NCBI RefSeq assembly: GCF_016908495.1
Contig: NZ_JAFBDZ010000004.1
Coordinates: 248,001 to 312,000, forward strand
Source of the DNA: Rossellomorea pakistanensis
Lineage (GTDB): Bacteria; Bacillota; Bacilli; Bacillales; Bacillaceae_B
Direction of reading: 5' to 3'
Length of the DNA: 64,000 bases
Numbering within the stretch: the stretch's first letter is position 1; each line of letters opens with the position of its first letter. A program made the position numbers and the translations under genes. This document shows, piece after piece, positions 1-9,231 of this stretch. The notes under the pieces are model-generated. The model was not told where the DNA came from, ran no database searches, and worked only from the letters and a program-made list of their open reading frames with translations.

Positions 1-1382
1 TAAGGCTGGCCGAAACAGAGGATGCAACGGTCCGCAGGTTTAAAGCGATAGGAATCGAAGCTGAGCCAGACCCGAATGGATTTTGGTCGATGAATTATGC
101 CAATCTTGGGTTGCACAGACGTGACAATTGGCTTGTCGGCGTCAAAGGCTACAGCCGATATTTATGGGGGAACGAAACCTATCAGAACGCCAATCTTTAC
201 GGTCGCTATATGTCATACGGACAAATGCAAATTATGGGCTATGATAACCACAAAGACAGCGGTTACGTCCATGATGGCTGGGATTGGAACCGCTGGCCCG
301 GCACTACGACCATTCATCTTCCGTTTGATCAGTTGAAATCAGATGTCCGTAATGTTGATCGTTTTAGCGGGATTGAGGAAATGCTCATTTCTGATGAAAC
401 CTATTCAGGAAGCTTAAGCGTTGAAGGAAAAAATGGCATGTTCGCGATGAAGCTTCACGAGCACCCTAAATATGATGAAACCCATCGTGCCCGCAAATCC
501 TACTTTTTCTTTGAGAACCGGATTGTAGCACTTGGGTCTAACATCGAAAACGAAGATAGCGAACATTCAACAGAGACGACCTTATTCCAGAACCACATGC
601 CGAAGGAGACAGATCCGATTTGGATGTCTAATGAAGGAGCGATTACTGAATTTCCGTATACTGATCGAGAGGAGCTTACCGAGGATGCATGGGTGATCGA
701 CAATAAAGGAAACGGATTCTTTGTTCCTGAAGGACAAACGATTGCGATGTCTCGATCACTCCAGTATTCCAAACACCAGAAGAACGGATCAGATACATCC
801 GGAAAGTTCGCCACTGCCTGGATTGATCACGGCAAAGCTCCTAAAGATGGAACCTATCAATACGCTGTATTAGTCAAAACCAATGCAGAACAAATGAAGG
901 TATTCTCACAATCGATGGCCGATGAAGACCAATCTCCATATACGGTCTTACAGCAAGATCGCATGGCCCATATCGTAAAGGACAGAGCTACTGGCATCAC
1001 CGGTTATACTTTATTTGAAGCAAATGACGCGATTAATCAAGGTATCGTACAGTCAGTGGACACCCCTTCTATGGTCATGACCCGTAAAAATGGTTCTGAT
1101 CTCATCCTGAGTGTGGTTGATCCTGATTTAAGATTGTATGAAGGAATTGAAGAAGACCAGTATGACGAGAATGGAGTTCAAAAAGAAGTGAGCATCTACT
1201 CGCGAACATGGCGTCATTCAGAAAGTATCATGCGTCCAATGAAGCTGACGATTAAAGGCGAATGGAAATTGACATCTACAGACGAACGTGTGCGCATCCT
1301 TTCATCTGAGAATGGACGTACTGTTTTGGAGTTTGATTGTAAGGATGCTGAGCCTATGGAGATTGCTTTGGAGCCTAAATGA
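1..1382 (+). CDS. Polysaccharide lyase family 8 (chondroitin/hyaluronate lyase-like), 3' part
   Basis: The frame is open from base 3 with no start, so the gene begins before the window; about 459 C-terminal residues are present. Family 8 hallmarks are seen: HRRDNWLV, then NLYGRYMSYG (the region carrying the family's catalytic Tyr/Arg), then DWNRWPGTTT. The C-terminal half is beta-rich, as in the beta-sandwich domains of chondroitin ABC and hyaluronate lyases. These enzymes cleave uronic-acid-containing glycans by beta-elimination, usually outside the cell. The substrate (chondroitin, hyaluronan, xanthan) cannot be fixed from this part. An intrinsic terminator follows within 40 bp. Confidence 0.88.
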   Translation, partial: RLAETEDATVRRFKAIGIEAEPDPNGFWSMNYANLGLHRRDNWLVGVKGYSRYLWGNETYQNANLYGRYMSYGQMQIMGYDNHKDSGYVHDGWDWNRWPGTTTIHLPFDQLKSDVRNVDRFSGIEEMLISDETYSGSLSVEGKNGMFAMKLHEHPKYDETHRARKSYFFFENRIVALGSNIENEDSEHSTETTLFQNHMPKETDPIWMSNEGAITEFPYTDREELTEDAWVIDNKGNGFFVPEGQTIAMSRSLQYSKHQKNGSDTSGKFATAWIDHGKAPKDGTYQYAVLVKTNAEQMKVFSQSMADEDQSPYTVLQQDRMAHIVKDRATGITGYTLFEANDAINQGIVQSVDTPSMVMTRKNGSDLILSVVDPDLRLYEGIEEDQYDENGVQKEVSIYSRTWRHSESIMRPMKLTIKGEWKLTSTDERVRILSSENGRTVLEFDCKDAEPMEIALEPK

Positions 1383-1418
1383 TGATTGTTGGGAAGGTTG
1401 AATAGAATTGTTCAATAG

Positions 1419-1454
1419 AAAGAGACACCTTGTTTTTTGTCGAGGTGTCTCTTT
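1419..1454 (+). terminator. Intrinsic terminator after the polysaccharide lyase
   Basis: The arms AAAGAGACACCT (1419-1430) and AGGTGTCTCTTT (1443-1454) are perfect inverted repeats around a T-rich loop. A short T run lies in the distal arm. It sits between convergent genes and could serve both strands. Confidence 0.8.
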
Positions 1455-1525
1455 CTTACAATATAAGTACTTCCTTTTCTCTACTAAAAATTATTTACTT
1501 GTAAATTAGTTCAATTTTATAAAAT

Positions 1526-1789
1526 TCAACTATTCCCAATGCTAACAAAAATAAATACATAAACAACTTCTAAACAAAAGGTCAGGGTCAATACCTTTTT
1601 AGATGCATTATACTTCACTTGTAAAACATAGCAGATCAACCATACACTAATATTCAATAATGGAATCATCGATGCAATATACCAAGGTATTTGGTCCAAA
1701 CCTACTAAAGCACCCCAAATAATAAAGCTAAATAAAATCGTAAATAATCCTATGATAATATTAATAATATGAATCATTACCTTTCGCAT
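1526..1789 (-). CDS. Small hypothetical membrane protein (87 aa)
   Basis: No family recognised. The 87 residues contain about three hydrophobic stretches (roughly 5-27, 36-56, 66-84) with few charges, so an integral membrane protein is likely. It has an excellent ribosome binding site (GGAGGAG, 5 nt before ATG), which argues that it is real. It lies downstream of the anti-sigma gene on the same strand, about 100 bp away, and may share its transcript, but no functional link can be shown. Confidence 0.6.
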   Translation of the reverse strand: MRKVMIHIINIIIGLFTILFSFIIWGALVGLDQIPWYIASMIPLLNISVWLICYVLQVKYNASKKVLTLTFCLEVVYVFIFVSIGNS

Positions 1790-1891
1790 AGCACTCCTCC
1801 AGAAGGTGTAATGTTTTCAAAGAAATAAATGCTAAATCGTTCCGACCATCCTAAGAAAAGTCAGAACGATTCAGTCTCTTTCTAATTATTA

Positions 1892-2866
1892 TTAATAATT
1901 ATCAGCTGTTGCTCCTAATGTAGCACCCCGTATGAATGGAATCTCATTATATTTTTTTAATTCACTCGGTTTCCCCGTAACAACTACACCTATTATTTTT
2001 AGGTTATGAGGCACTAACTTATCCTTACCGTTATCAGTAATGCTATTATAAATCTCTATTGCTTCATCCTGATTATTTCCACCGTCAGATCTTAGCATTT
2101 GGAGAGTTGAAATAAAGTTTGATCCTTGTACCGCTTCTGGATGATCGATAGATTGAAATCCATATGCTTCAAAGCCATTAATGGTATGATCTCTTGAAAT
2201 TCTCTTATCTTTGTTTAATTCGTTATCTTCCTTAATGTCACTCTTATTAAAGGTATCTACCCAAAACCATGCTAAATGATTTTTGAAGAGTTTCTGGACT
2301 TCATCTATTGAATATCCCTTATCTAATGAAAAGGCTAACTCCACAACTGTGTTATCATCAATTTTGTTTAGTAGGTTTCTATCATCGAAAACCCTCCTAT
2401 ACTCTACTTGTGGATGATAAAATTCAATCACTCTTTCTCCTTGGAAATATAAAGGGATCCTCTCATCTCCGGTAGTTCCTGATCCAGATGGTCCAGTTGA
2501 TGTAATCAATCGTGATGTTCCGAAAATCGTAAAGACTTTTTCTTTTTCTCCCCAAGGTATAGGAACTTCCCCTAATTTTTTTACAAACTCAGTAGTCGCT
2601 GTTGCAGAGATAGGAGTATAATTAAAACTTGTTCCTTTTTCCTCTATATTTGCTCCCATAATTCCATTCCAGGCCATATCTACATTGGTTTCCCTATCCA
2701 TTTTTATTTTCATAACGGAATCACCAATAAAATACAGACCTGTTAAAACGATCAGGCTAATAATTAAAGAAATAAGTACCATTTTAAACAGAGATCTTCT
2801 TTTTGCTTTTTTAACTAAGTTTTCAAATTCATAGTCTTTAGGTATAAATTCATTTTCCTTGCTCAT
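1892..2866 (-). CDS. Membrane anti-sigma factor with sigma-regulator N and C domains
   Basis: A 324-residue protein: cytoplasmic N-terminus rich in Lys/Glu (1-27), one transmembrane helix (about 28-48), and a long extracytoplasmic part. The opening FENLVKKAKRRSLFK and the Gly/Ser-rich extracytoplasmic region fit the Firmicute anti-sigma family with Sigma_reg_N/Sigma_reg_C domains. Such proteins hold the partner ECF sigma factor at the membrane until a signal releases it. Its start overlaps the end of the sigma gene by 17 bp, which indicates translational coupling. The signal is unknown. Confidence 0.8.
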   Translation of the reverse strand: MSKENEFIPKDYEFENLVKKAKRRSLFKMVLISLIISLIVLTGLYFIGDSVMKIKMDRETNVDMAWNGIMGANIEEKGTSFNYTPISATATTEFVKKLGEVPIPWGEKEKVFTIFGTSRLITSTGPSGSGTTGDERIPLYFQGERVIEFYHPQVEYRRVFDDRNLLNKIDDNTVVELAFSLDKGYSIDEVQKLFKNHLAWFWVDTFNKSDIKEDNELNKDKRISRDHTINGFEAYGFQSIDHPEAVQGSNFISTLQMLRSDGGNNQDEAIEIYNSITDNGKDKLVPHNLKIIGVVVTGKPSELKKYNEIPFIRGATLGATADNY

Positions 2867-3365
2867 TTATTTCATACCTCCGATACTCTTCTATAAATTG
2901 CTTTCTTGCCCTGTGAAGAATCGTCTTCACTGACCCCTCTTTCATTCCATATAATTCTGCTATTTCACTTATTTTCAATCCAGTACTATACTTTAAAAGA
3001 AGCAGTTGTCTATTTTTCGGCTTTAATCTGTTTAATAACTTATGTATATCTGTTTCTAATTCACTTTGTATGAAAGCTTTCTCTGGAGTATACTCATCAA
3101 ATAATTCTTGGAAATTAAATTTTAATAAAATCCCGGCCCTCCTAGAATTTTTACGAGTCATGTCATAATACTGATTGATGGCTACTCTAAAAAGCCAGCT
3201 CTGAATATGGTCGATTCTAATCGAATCAATATATTGTAAGAATTTATAAGCGGTTTCCTGAATAATATCTTCCGCATCCTCCTTAGAAGCACCCATTTTC
3301 ACTAGATAAGAATATACAAATTTCAATTTCTTATTAAGCTTCTTCCCCATCATGGAATCATTCAT
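2850..3365 (-). CDS. ECF-type RNA polymerase sigma factor
   Basis: 171 residues from the ATG at 3365, preceded by GGGAGGT at 5 nt spacing; the frame runs 37 codons further upstream but without a site. Region 2 is visible around GASKEDAEDIIQET and IQSWLFRVAINQYYD, and region 4 as LLLLKYSTGLKISEIAELYG followed by EGSVKTILHRARK. It recruits RNA polymerase to a small stress regulon and is co-transcribed with its overlapping anti-sigma gene. It is not clearly orthologous to a named B. subtilis sigma factor. A possible autoregulatory ECF promoter lies just upstream. Confidence 0.88.
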   Translation of the reverse strand: MNDSMMGKKLNKKLKFVYSYLVKMGASKEDAEDIIQETAYKFLQYIDSIRIDHIQSWLFRVAINQYYDMTRKNSRRAGILLKFNFQELFDEYTPEKAFIQSELETDIHKLLNRLKPKNRQLLLLKYSTGLKISEIAELYGMKEGSVKTILHRARKQFIEEYRRYEINEQGK

Positions 3366-3382
3366 TTCAGACCTCCCGTATT

Positions 3383-3412
3383 TTAAACGTTTAAATACTG
3401 AAAAGGTTAACA
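3383..3412 (-). promoter_or_regulatory. Candidate ECF promoter of the sigma/anti-sigma operon
   Basis: On the minus strand TGTTAACC (3412-3405) is followed after 15 nt by CGTTTA (3389-3384), matching the AAC...CGT layout of ECF promoters and suggesting autoregulation. The predicted start leaves only about 12-15 nt before the ATG at 3365, which is tight. Confidence 0.4.
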
Positions 3413-3477
3413 AGCATTTTAAAAAATGGATGTTATTACTGTAATGTAACGAATTAATCTCAACATTGATCTCCAAT

Positions 3478-3523
3478 AAAAAAGAGACTTAGACAATAGT
3501 TTAAAATTCTGTCTAACTCTCTT
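3478..3523 (-). terminator. Intrinsic terminator of the XRE-cupin gene
   Basis: Arms at 3482-3495 and 3510-3523 form a 14-bp stem with one mismatch. On the minus strand the stem is followed by a run of six T (3483-3478). It separates the regulator gene from the downstream sigma operon. Confidence 0.7.
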
Positions 3524-3581
3524 CTATGAAAGACATTTTCTATGCTTCTAATCTTAAACGCCTTTACTTTGTTTACCCCCA

Positions 3582-4139
3582 TTAAAAAGACGGCGGCGTA
3601 ATAGCAAATATAATCTCAGAATCGTTCATTGAATGATTCACCCATCGATGCTTTACCGTTTTAGGGATTTTCACGCTATCCCCCTGTAATAATTCTATCT
3701 TTTCCGTTTCCAACTCTAATTGAATTGTCCCTTTCATGACAAACGCGGCTTCTTCTCCAAGATGTTCCATTAGTTCATCAGAGGAAGCCGTTCCTGCTGG
3801 TACTGTCATGAATGCAAATTCAATATCACTTTTTAGATCAGGTGATAATAATTCATAGGAAACCTGGTTCATTTTTGGGTTGGAAATAATTTTTCTTTGA
3901 TCCTTCCTCACGACAAGGGCATCATTCGAGTTTTCTTCTAGAAAAAAAGTAAACATCGGAACATCTAAAGCTTGTGAGATAAGTCTAAGACTTTTTATAG
4001 AGGGAGAGGCTTTTCCTTTTTCGATTTGACTCAGTAAGGAAGAGGTGATTCCTACTTCTAAAGCAAGAGTATTTAATGTCCATCCTTTTTTGTTTCTTTC
4101 CAGCTTGATCCTTTTGCCGATCGGTTCCAAATTCGTCAC
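3582..4139 (-). CDS. XRE-family regulator with C-terminal cupin domain
   Basis: 185 residues. Residues about 8-62 are a Cro/CI-type helix-turn-helix (RIKLERNKKGWTLNTLA, then SLLSQIEKGKASPSIKSL). Residues about 105-180 form a cupin (GEEAAFVMKGTIQLELE, KIPKTVKHRWVN) that could bind a small effector. It is divergent from the D-serine dehydratase operon with a 95-bp spacer holding an inverted repeat, so it probably controls that operon. The effector is unknown; D-serine or a related amino acid is an inference. Confidence 0.85.
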   Translation of the reverse strand: MTNLEPIGKRIKLERNKKGWTLNTLALEVGITSSLLSQIEKGKASPSIKSLRLISQALDVPMFTFFLEENSNDALVVRKDQRKIISNPKMNQVSYELLSPDLKSDIEFAFMTVPAGTASSDELMEHLGEEAAFVMKGTIQLELETEKIELLQGDSVKIPKTVKHRWVNHSMNDSEIIFAITPPSF

Positions 4140-4192
4140 TCCAATAAAATTTAATCACATTTAATTTTTTAAATATATTTTAATTTTCAGTT

Positions 4193-4216
4193 AATTATGT
4201 TACGGTATACATAATT
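4193..4216. promoter_or_regulatory. Inverted repeat, candidate operator of the XRE-cupin regulator
   Basis: AATTATGT (4193-4200) and ACATAATT (4209-4216) are perfect inverted half-sites with an 8-nt spacer. They lie between the divergent regulator and dsdA, just before the dsdA ribosome binding site. Confidence 0.5.
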
Positions 4217-4234
4217 CTGTTAAGGAGGTTATAA

Positions 4235-5587
4235 ATGAGTGTAAATAATGATGTACGAATTGATCAACCGTTACTTACTGCATTAAAAAGTAAGCATGAA
4301 ACGTTTTGGCCCAACTCGTTACTGAAATCCTATCATACTATTAAAAAAAATCCATCTCTAAACAGGAACGAACTCTATCAAGCAGAGAAGCTTCTTCGAA
4401 GATTTGCTCCGTATTTGTCACTGGTCTTCCCAGAAACTGCAGAAATGAACGGTATGATTGAATCCCCCATCCAATGGCTACCATCCATGAAAAAAGCACT
4501 GCAAGAGCATTATCATTCAAGCATCCCTGGAAATTTGGTTTTGAAATGTGATCATGAACTGCCTATTGCTGGCTCGATCAAAGCAAGAGGAGGAATTTAT
4601 GAAGTTCTAAAGTACGCTGAGACGCTAGCTTTAAAGAATAATAGGCTAAATATTCATGATGACTATTCCAAGCTTGCTAGTGAGACCTTTCGTCAGTTTT
4701 TCTCCCAGTATTCCATTTCAGTGGGCTCCACTGGAAATTTAGCATTAAGTATTGGAACAATGGCAGCGAAATTGGGATTCAATGTTACGGTTCATATGTC
4801 ACATGAAGCAAAGGAATGGAAAAAATCCCTTCTAAGAAGTAAAGGGGTGAATGTTGTTGAACATGCCAATGATTTCTCTTTTGCCGTGGATGAGGGTCGT
4901 AAACAATGCATGGCAGATGCCACCTGTTATTTTATCGATGACGAAAACTCCCTCGATCTGTTTTTGGGTTATGCTGTAGCAGCCCTCCGGTTAAAAAAAC
5001 AATTTGAAGAAGAAAAAATTCAAGTCAATGAAAACCATCCCTTAATCGTTTATCTTCCATGTGGAGTAGGCGGCGGTCCTGGAGGTGTAACCTATGGGTT
5101 AAAGCATGTGTTTGGCGACCATGTTCATTGTTATTTTGCCGAACCTACCCATTCCCCTTGTATGCTGTTGGGACTAGCCACTGGAAAGCATGAGCGCATC
5201 AGTGTCCAGGATATTGGATTAGATAATAAAACCGATGCAGATGGATTGGCCGTCGGACGCCCTTCCGCTTTGGCAGGACGATTAATTGAACGTTTGGTCA
5301 ACGGGATTTATACAGTGGACGATCAAAATCTTTATAAAATGTTAGCCCTTTTACATTCTTCAGAATCGATTTCTTTAGAACCTTCAGCGTTGGCAGGAAT
5401 GTATGGTCCCGTTCTAACACAAGTTCATTCCCATTTAGAGACCATCAAGTTGACAAAGGATCAATTAAAGAATGCCACTCACTTAGTGTGGGCTACAGGC
5501 GGAAGCTTAGTACCACCTGCGATTATGGAGGATTATATTGCCGTTGGAGAGCGCTGCCTTAAAGAAAAACCCGAAAATCCAATTTAA
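4235..5587 (+). CDS. dsdA: D-serine ammonia-lyase (D-serine dehydratase)
   Basis: 450 residues, the usual length. It is a PLP enzyme of fold type II that converts D-serine to pyruvate and ammonia. The PLP lysine is K116 in SIKARGG, followed by the substrate loop [12 protein letters not shown] and the phosphate-binding glycine loop CGVGGGPGG. The ATG has an AAGGAGG site 7 nt upstream. It is first in an operon with a small membrane protein, a Na+/solute symporter and an N-acyl-D-amino-acid deacylase, which together suggest uptake and breakdown of D-amino acids. It is probably controlled by the divergent XRE-cupin regulator. Confidence 0.93.
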   Translation: MSVNNDVRIDQPLLTALKSKHETFWPNSLLKSYHTIKKNPSLNRNELYQAEKLLRRFAPYLSLVFPETAEMNGMIESPIQWLPSMKKALQEHYHSSIPGNLVLKCDHELPIAGSIKARGGIYEVLKYAETLALKNNRLNIHDDYSKLASETFRQFFSQYSISVGSTGNLALSIGTMAAKLGFNVTVHMSHEAKEWKKSLLRSKGVNVVEHANDFSFAVDEGRKQCMADATCYFIDDENSLDLFLGYAVAALRLKKQFEEEKIQVNENHPLIVYLPCGVGGGPGGVTYGLKHVFGDHVHCYFAEPTHSPCMLLGLATGKHERISVQDIGLDNKTDADGLAVGRPSALAGRLIERLVNGIYTVDDQNLYKMLALLHSSESISLEPSALAGMYGPVLTQVHSHLETIKLTKDQLKNATHLVWATGGSLVPPAIMEDYIAVGERCLKEKPENPI

Positions 5588-5602
5588 TGATGGGGTGATC
5601 AT

Positions 5603-5881
5603 ATGAAATCTTTTAAGTTCAAAGAAGATTCAAGGTATGCACAATGTTCAAAAGAGATGAAGCTGGTGATTGGGTATGCCATTGTGAACTTGATTGTCGT
5701 AATAGGGTTAGCCATGGGAGTTGGACTTAATAAGCCTGCTAGTGAGGTCAATATTATTATGGGGTTCCCCGACTGGTTCTTCTGGAGTGGAATTGTCGGT
5801 TCCCTTATTATGATTATTTTAGCTTTTGCCATGGTGAAGATATTCTTTAAAGATATGTCCTTAGAAAGCGAGGAGGAGTAA
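5603..5881 (+). CDS. YhdT/DUF997 family small membrane protein
   Basis: 92 residues with two transmembrane helices (about 22-43 and 58-80) and a cytoplasmic acidic tail. The motif GFPDWFFWSGI and its place directly before an SSS-family symporter are typical of YhdT, whose gene commonly precedes panF-type transporters. It is likely an accessory subunit of the symporter that starts 4 bp downstream. Function is inferred from context only. Confidence 0.75.
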   Translation: MKSFKFKEDSRYAQCSKEMKLVIGYAIVNLIVVIGLAMGVGLNKPASEVNIIMGFPDWFFWSGIVGSLIMIILAFAMVKIFFKDMSLESEEE

Positions 5882-5885
5882 ACCG

Positions 5886-7373
5886 ATGCAATGGGATGTT
5901 CTTTTGCCGATTTTACTATATTTAGTGGTGACCTTTTTAGTTGGTGGCTATCTTCACAAGCATATTAAGCAGAGAAAAACGAGCTTTGAAGAAGAGTATT
6001 TTGTCGGAGGAAGAAGCTTAGGTCCCGTTGTCCTAGCCTTTACAATGATGGCTTCCGCAGCAAGTGCAGGGACGTTTATCGGAACCCCAGGGTTAGCCTA
6101 CAATGTAGGATTTAGTTGGATTATTGTATCGTTAACACAATTAGCGATGGGGGTTTACATCCTCGGGATATTAGGAAAGAAATTTGCAATAGTGGCACGT
6201 AAAATTAAGGCGGTTACCCTGACTGACTTTTTAAAAGAGCGATTTGAAAGCCATGCGATAGTGATTGGTAGTGCTTTAGGGATCATCATTTTTATTTCGG
6301 CCTACATGGTAGCTCAATTTGCAGGAGGAGCACGGATTCTCGAAGCCATTACGGGGTTACCTTATACGACAGGATTAATTATCTTCGGTCTTTCCGTTGT
6401 TCTCTATACGGCATATGGTGGGTTTCGAGCGGTTGCCGTTACGGATGCCATTCAAGGGCTCATCATGATTGTTGGTGGGATTATCTTATGGGTGGTTTTC
6501 ATGATCAAAACAGATGGGTTTTCTGTTCTTGTATCCCAACTTGCCGAAAGTAATCCCGAGATGGTGACGTTACCGGGTGGAAATGGGACAACCCCTACGA
6601 TGCTGTTTTCCTATTTTCTGATATTTGGGATCGCCGCGATCGGAATGCCACATGCCTCTGTCAGGGGTATGACCTATAAAGACAGTAAGTCCATGCACCA
6701 AGCCATTGTGATCAGTACCGTGATTATGTTTTTATTTACCATTGGATTTGGAGCTCTTGGACCGGTGGTTAAAGTTTTATATCCTACCATTGAAGTAGCC
6801 GACTTAGCATTACCTACGATGATATTGGATATGATGCCAGGCTGGCTTGCCGGGATCATACTGGCTGCCCCTTTAGCAGCGATCATGTCGACCGTGGACT
6901 CGATGTTACTTGTCACGACGTCATCGATTGTAAAAGACTTGTACTTAAATTATGTGAATCCAAAAGCATCCCAACAAAGAATCACGAAATTGTCTTATTT
7001 TACTACGCTGATCATTGGTGTCGGCACAGTTTTACTAGCTTTGACCCCTCCTGAATATTTACAGCTTATTGTCGTTTATGCCATGGGTGGATTGGAAGCG
7101 ACCTTCTTTACTCCTCTCCTATTCGGACTCTATTGGAAACGAGCGAATGGTTGGGGCGCAATCATTTCCATGTATACGGGGTTAATTTCGTACATTGTAT
7201 TGTCGCAATGGTGGCCAAATCCATTTGGAATGCACACGATTGCTACATCCATCGCATTATCGATTATGACCATGATCGCAGTCAGTTTAATGACACCTGC
7301 CCCAGCTCATCATGTTATCCAAAAATTCTGGGGAGCATCAACTACTAAACAATCTTCCAAAAACGTTATTTAA
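5886..7373 (+). CDS. Sodium:solute symporter (SSS family, PanF-like)
   Basis: 495 residues with about 13 hydrophobic helices. The N-terminal signature EEYFVGGRSLGP and following ASAASAGTFIGTPGLAY fit the SSS family and resemble the Na+/pantothenate symporter PanF, including the pairing with YhdT. In this operon the cargo is more likely a D-amino acid or N-acyl amino acid than pantothenate, but this is an inference. Its ribosome site GAGGAG overlaps the end of the yhdT-like gene. Confidence 0.85.
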   Translation: MQWDVLLPILLYLVVTFLVGGYLHKHIKQRKTSFEEEYFVGGRSLGPVVLAFTMMASAASAGTFIGTPGLAYNVGFSWIIVSLTQLAMGVYILGILGKKFAIVARKIKAVTLTDFLKERFESHAIVIGSALGIIIFISAYMVAQFAGGARILEAITGLPYTTGLIIFGLSVVLYTAYGGFRAVAVTDAIQGLIMIVGGIILWVVFMIKTDGFSVLVSQLAESNPEMVTLPGGNGTTPTMLFSYFLIFGIAAIGMPHASVRGMTYKDSKSMHQAIVISTVIMFLFTIGFGALGPVVKVLYPTIEVADLALPTMILDMMPGWLAGIILAAPLAAIMSTVDSMLLVTTSSIVKDLYLNYVNPKASQQRITKLSYFTTLIIGVGTVLLALTPPEYLQLIVVYAMGGLEATFFTPLLFGLYWKRANGWGAIISMYTGLISYIVLSQWWPNPFGMHTIATSIALSIMTMIAVSLMTPAPAHHVIQKFWGASTTKQSSKNVI

Positions 7374-7397
7374 TCTATTTAAAAGGAGTTCATCATT

Positions 7398-9008
7398 ATG
7401 CTGGATATTGTCATTAAAAACGGTTATGTCATAGATGGCAGCGGAAACCCTTGGACGAAAGTAGACGTTGGAATCAAAAATGGAAAAATTGTAGAGTTGA
7501 AAAAATTTATATCAGAAAGTGCTGACCGTACTATAGACGCTACGGATAAAGTGGTCTCTCCAGGGTTCATTGATACCCATGTTCACTCTGACTTATTATG
7601 CACCCAGCCTGAAACCCATCAAATTAAATTGAAGCAAGGGATCACAACAGAACTATTAGGACAAGATGGCATTTCCGTTGCTCCGGTCACGGACAAGACA
7701 GAAGAATTATGGCGATCCCAATTAAAAGGACTAAATGGGGATATTGGTGAATGGCCATGGAGATCGGTTAGAGATTATTTAAATACACTAAAAGAAGCTC
7801 CGTTGCTCGGAAATGTTTCCTACCTCATCCCCCATGGAAATATTCGTACCATGGTCATGGGATTTGATGATCGAGAAGCTCACGAAGACGAAATGATTGA
7901 AATGAGACAATTAGTGGAAAAGGCAATGGAAGAAGGAGGAGTGGGGTTCTCTTCAGGACTGGTTTATCCTCCGAACGTTTTTTCTACGACGAAAGAATTA
8001 ATTGAAATCTGCAAGGGTGTCACCAAATATGATGGTTGCTTCGTCGTTCACATGCGAAATGAAAGCTTTAATATTATGGAAGCCTTTGAAGAAATGATTA
8101 CAGTGGCGAAGGAATCAGGCGTGAGATTGCATATCTCCCATTTAAAGGTGATCGGCACTCGTAACCGTCATTTGTATCCCATTTTGCTAGACAGAATGAA
8201 TGCTGCAAGAGAAGAAGGCGTGGAAATCACATTTGATCAATACCCTTATACCGCTGCTTCCACTGTCTTTCATGCAATTTTACCACCTTGGGTTCATGAC
8301 GGTGGAACAGTAAAGATGCTTGAACGTCTACAGGAACCTAAGCAAAGAGAAGTGATTAAAAAAGAATTTCAAGACAATTTAACGTTTGAGAACTGGGTCT
8401 ACAACTGTGGATGGGAGAATATTGTGATTTCTTCCGTTGGGACAGCAGCCAACAAGCCAAATGAAGGATTAAGCATTTTAGAGATTTCCACTAAACTGAA
8501 CAAAGAGCCAGCCGACACCGCCTTTGACTTATTAATTGAGGAAAAAGGAAACATTCAAATGGTCATTCATTGGGGAATGGAAGAAGATATTGTAAAAGCG
8601 ATGAAGAGTCCTTATCATATCGTTGGATCTGACAGCATCTTTGGCAGTAAACCACACCCAAGATTATCCGGGACTCACCCTCGTGTTCTTGGTCGATATG
8701 TAAGAGAGCAAAACATTTTATCGTTAGAAGAAGCGATCCATCATATGACAGGGGCTCCTGCACAGTTACTGAGGTACAAAGATCGTGGATTACTTAAAGA
8801 AGGTTATTGGGCGGATGTTGTGGTGTTTGATCCTAACACTGTTCAAGATGGGGCGACGTTTGACTCTCCTTTAGAAGCTCCTGAAGGGATTGAGAAGGTT
8901 ATTGTTAACGGTAAAATTGTGATGGATGATGGAGAGTTGTTGTTTAAAGGGAATGGGAAGGTTTTGAGTAGAAACCTAATCTCAGAGTCTTCTTTACGTA
9001 CACAATAA
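7398..9008 (+). CDS. N-acyl-D-amino-acid deacylase (D-aminoacylase), amidohydrolase family
   Basis: 536 residues. The N-terminal small beta domain is followed by the metal site DTHVHSD (H61, H63) and a TIM barrel; later metal-site histidines are seen in FVVHMRNES and LHISHLKVIG, and GSDSIFG holds the usual catalytic Asp. It hydrolyses N-acyl-D-amino acids to the free D-amino acid. At the position of the family's NCG cysteine this protein has GQDG, as in one subgroup, so substrate range may differ. It is last in the dsdA operon and is followed by a terminator. Confidence 0.87.
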   Translation: MLDIVIKNGYVIDGSGNPWTKVDVGIKNGKIVELKKFISESADRTIDATDKVVSPGFIDTHVHSDLLCTQPETHQIKLKQGITTELLGQDGISVAPVTDKTEELWRSQLKGLNGDIGEWPWRSVRDYLNTLKEAPLLGNVSYLIPHGNIRTMVMGFDDREAHEDEMIEMRQLVEKAMEEGGVGFSSGLVYPPNVFSTTKELIEICKGVTKYDGCFVVHMRNESFNIMEAFEEMITVAKESGVRLHISHLKVIGTRNRHLYPILLDRMNAAREEGVEITFDQYPYTAASTVFHAILPPWVHDGGTVKMLERLQEPKQREVIKKEFQDNLTFENWVYNCGWENIVISSVGTAANKPNEGLSILEISTKLNKEPADTAFDLLIEEKGNIQMVIHWGMEEDIVKAMKSPYHIVGSDSIFGSKPHPRLSGTHPRVLGRYVREQNILSLEEAIHHMTGAPAQLLRYKDRGLLKEGYWADVVVFDPNTVQDGATFDSPLEAPEGIEKVIVNGKIVMDDGELLFKGNGKVLSRNLISESSLRTQ

Positions 9009-9028
9009 CCCTATAATTACAAGGGCTT

Positions 9029-9068
9029 AAAAAGCTATGATTTTATTTATATATTCATAGCTTTTTTT
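9029..9068 (+). terminator. Intrinsic terminator of the dsdA operon
   Basis: AAAAAGCTATGA (9029-9040) pairs with TCATAGCTTTTT (9055-9066), ending in seven T. Confidence 0.85.
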
Positions 9069-9103
9069 GTGATTTTTAACCCATGCTCCATGTATAAAAG
9101 AAT

Positions 9104-9145
9104 GACTGATCAAAAAGACACAAAAATGTGTCTCCCCCATCAGTC
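9104..9145 (-). terminator. Two-tier hairpin downstream of the RpiR gene
   Basis: The outer arms GACTGAT (9104-9110) and ATCAGTC (9139-9145) enclose the inner arms AGACACA (9116-9122) and TGTGTCT (9127-9133). It lies about 90 bp past the stop of the minus-strand regulator gene. There is no clear T run, so it may be a 3'-end stabiliser and not a terminator. Confidence 0.4.
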
Positions 9146-9231
9146 TATATATTGTACTTTGTTTGCTGTTAGAACCTCACTTGCACCCCAACAGAGAAGA
9201 GTTTTCTTTCTATTACCCTTATTCTCATATT

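Noticed and set aside
5886..7373. Assignment of the symporter as panF
   Set aside because: Sequence resembles PanF, but the D-amino-acid operon argues for another cargo, so no gene symbol was given.
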